A stretch of 14,969 nt of DNA. Origin: RGIG5579 sp045590715. Lineage in GTDB: Bacteria; Bacillota; Clostridia; Oscillospirales; SIG627. The position numbers and the translations under genes are program-made. Location of the stretch: contig JAZNRO010000043.1 in the NCBI GenBank assembly GCA_045590715.1, positions 1 through 14,969 of the forward strand, given 5' to 3'. Under the pieces are notes generated by a model, which saw only the letters and a program-made list of their open reading frames with translations, did not search any database and was not told the DNA's origin. Below, piece after piece: positions 14,473 to 14,969 of this stretch (the first letter of the stretch is position 1; each line of letters opens with the position of its first letter).

Positions 14473-14969
14473 TTAAACACCACTAACACAAATTGAAAGT
14501 GTATATGTTTTTAAACTAATGTGATTAACAGTAACATCTTCACCATATACTTTTGAAAATAATCCTTCTCCGATGTACTTCCCATACGCTTCCTTTGCTG
14601 TCCAAAGTTCAAAGAAGCGGGTTAGGATTTCGGTGTTGGTGGTATAAGTAAAGTCTTGCTCCGTGGGTGTGTGACCAAAGATGTAAAGTAATTCCTTATC
14701 TGTACAGATGCGTTTGGCAATCGATAAATCAATCGATCGAATTTGTTCAATGTCAATGCCTATTGGTTTGTTGTCAATAGCACAAACAACCATATCTCCC
14801 GAATGGCTGATATTAAACTCCACGGCCAAGTCTTTTGCATAAGGCTTGCCGTGTTCTTTTACGCCGAAAGTGATATTTTCGGGTGCAACACTGCACCATT
14901 CGGCTATAGCTTTTCGAGCGAGCATTTCGCCGGCAACCGTTCGCTTTTTGTCATCAACAAAACGAAACC
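14473..14969 (-). CDS. Sfp-type 4'-phosphopantetheinyl transferase (5' end cut by window edge)
   Basis: Such enzymes move phosphopantetheine from coenzyme A to a serine on carrier proteins of fatty acid, polyketide or peptide synthases. The frame is open from the right edge (RFVDDKKRTVAGEMLARKAI), so the ATG at 14925 is internal. The family motifs are clear: EFNISHSGDMVVCAI, the Mg-binding GIDIEQI, and the helix FFELWTAKEAYGKYIGEGL with its WTAKEA signature. About 165 residues are visible; only a short N-terminal part should be missing. It is followed after 17 bases by the hypothetical gene at 14455. It is a broad-range Sfp-like rather than an AcpS-type enzyme, often tied to a secondary-metabolite cluster, but no carrier protein is in view. 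Confidence 0.88.
   Translation of the reverse strand, partial: FRFVDDKKRTVAGEMLARKAIAEWCSVAPENITFGVKEHGKPYAKDLAVEFNISHSGDMVVCAIDNKPIGIDIEQIRSIDLSIAKRICTDKELLYIFGHTPTEQDFTYTTNTEILTRFFELWTAKEAYGKYIGEGLFSKVYGEDVTVNHISLKTYTLSICVSGV

Noticed and set aside
1..14969. CRISPR array, insertion sequence or rRNA gene
   Set aside because: No regularly spaced repeats, transposase or rRNA segments were seen; the only tandem array is coding (IF-2).

Overview
The window looks like a low-to-mid GC member of the Clostridia (Bacillota). The evidence is the gene order rimP-nusA-rnpM-ylxQ-infB-rbfA-nrnA-truB, a short NusA without C-terminal repeats, an RNase J, strong AGGAGG-type ribosome binding sites and near-consensus sigma-A promoters. 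I cannot assign a genus from the sequence.

Positions 1-9966 hold one long minus-strand transcription unit. A promoter at 9938-9966 drives rimP, nusA, rnpM (ylxR), ylxQ, infB, rbfA, nrnA, truB, a three-domain sugar nucleotidyltransferase with a degenerate mutase domain, and the 5' part of an RNase J gene cut by the left edge. These genes serve ribosome maturation, transcription elongation and termination, translation initiation, tRNA and RNA processing and, with the nucleotidyltransferase, probably envelope sugar metabolism. Genes abut or overlap by 4-32 bases, except for a 75-base gap before the nucleotidyltransferase. The roughly 78-base leader before rimP can fold into two mutually exclusive hairpins, the second followed by six U, which looks like a transcription attenuator. 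A divergent promoter at 10028-10056 drives a small lipoprotein gene on the plus strand.

Positions 10640-11254 carry no gene but mark a boundary. A 51-bp perfect direct repeat carries a terminator plus the 3' end of a serine tRNA. The second copy continues as a 3' half of tRNA-Ser (CGA anticodon), broken at the anticodon stem. The 5' half is missing and different DNA follows, which is what the displaced end of an element integrated into a tRNA gene looks like. No integrase lies in the window.

Positions 11255-14969 are accessory and much more AT-rich, at least from 12155 to 14455. On the plus strand, a strong promoter flanked by inverted repeats drives a Fic AMPylase-like gene with an N-terminal helix-turn-helix, broken by an in-frame TAG 39 codons before its natural end, followed at once by an Mrr-like nuclease gene. 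A strong bidirectional terminator separates this pair from a minus-strand set: a truncated Sfp-type phosphopantetheinyl transferase at the right edge, then two unrecognised genes, the second encoding a protein with two hydrophobic segments. The Fic-nuclease pair and the two-gene membrane unit are the best candidates for undescribed defence or toxin systems. That reading rests on context and motifs, not on any homology search.
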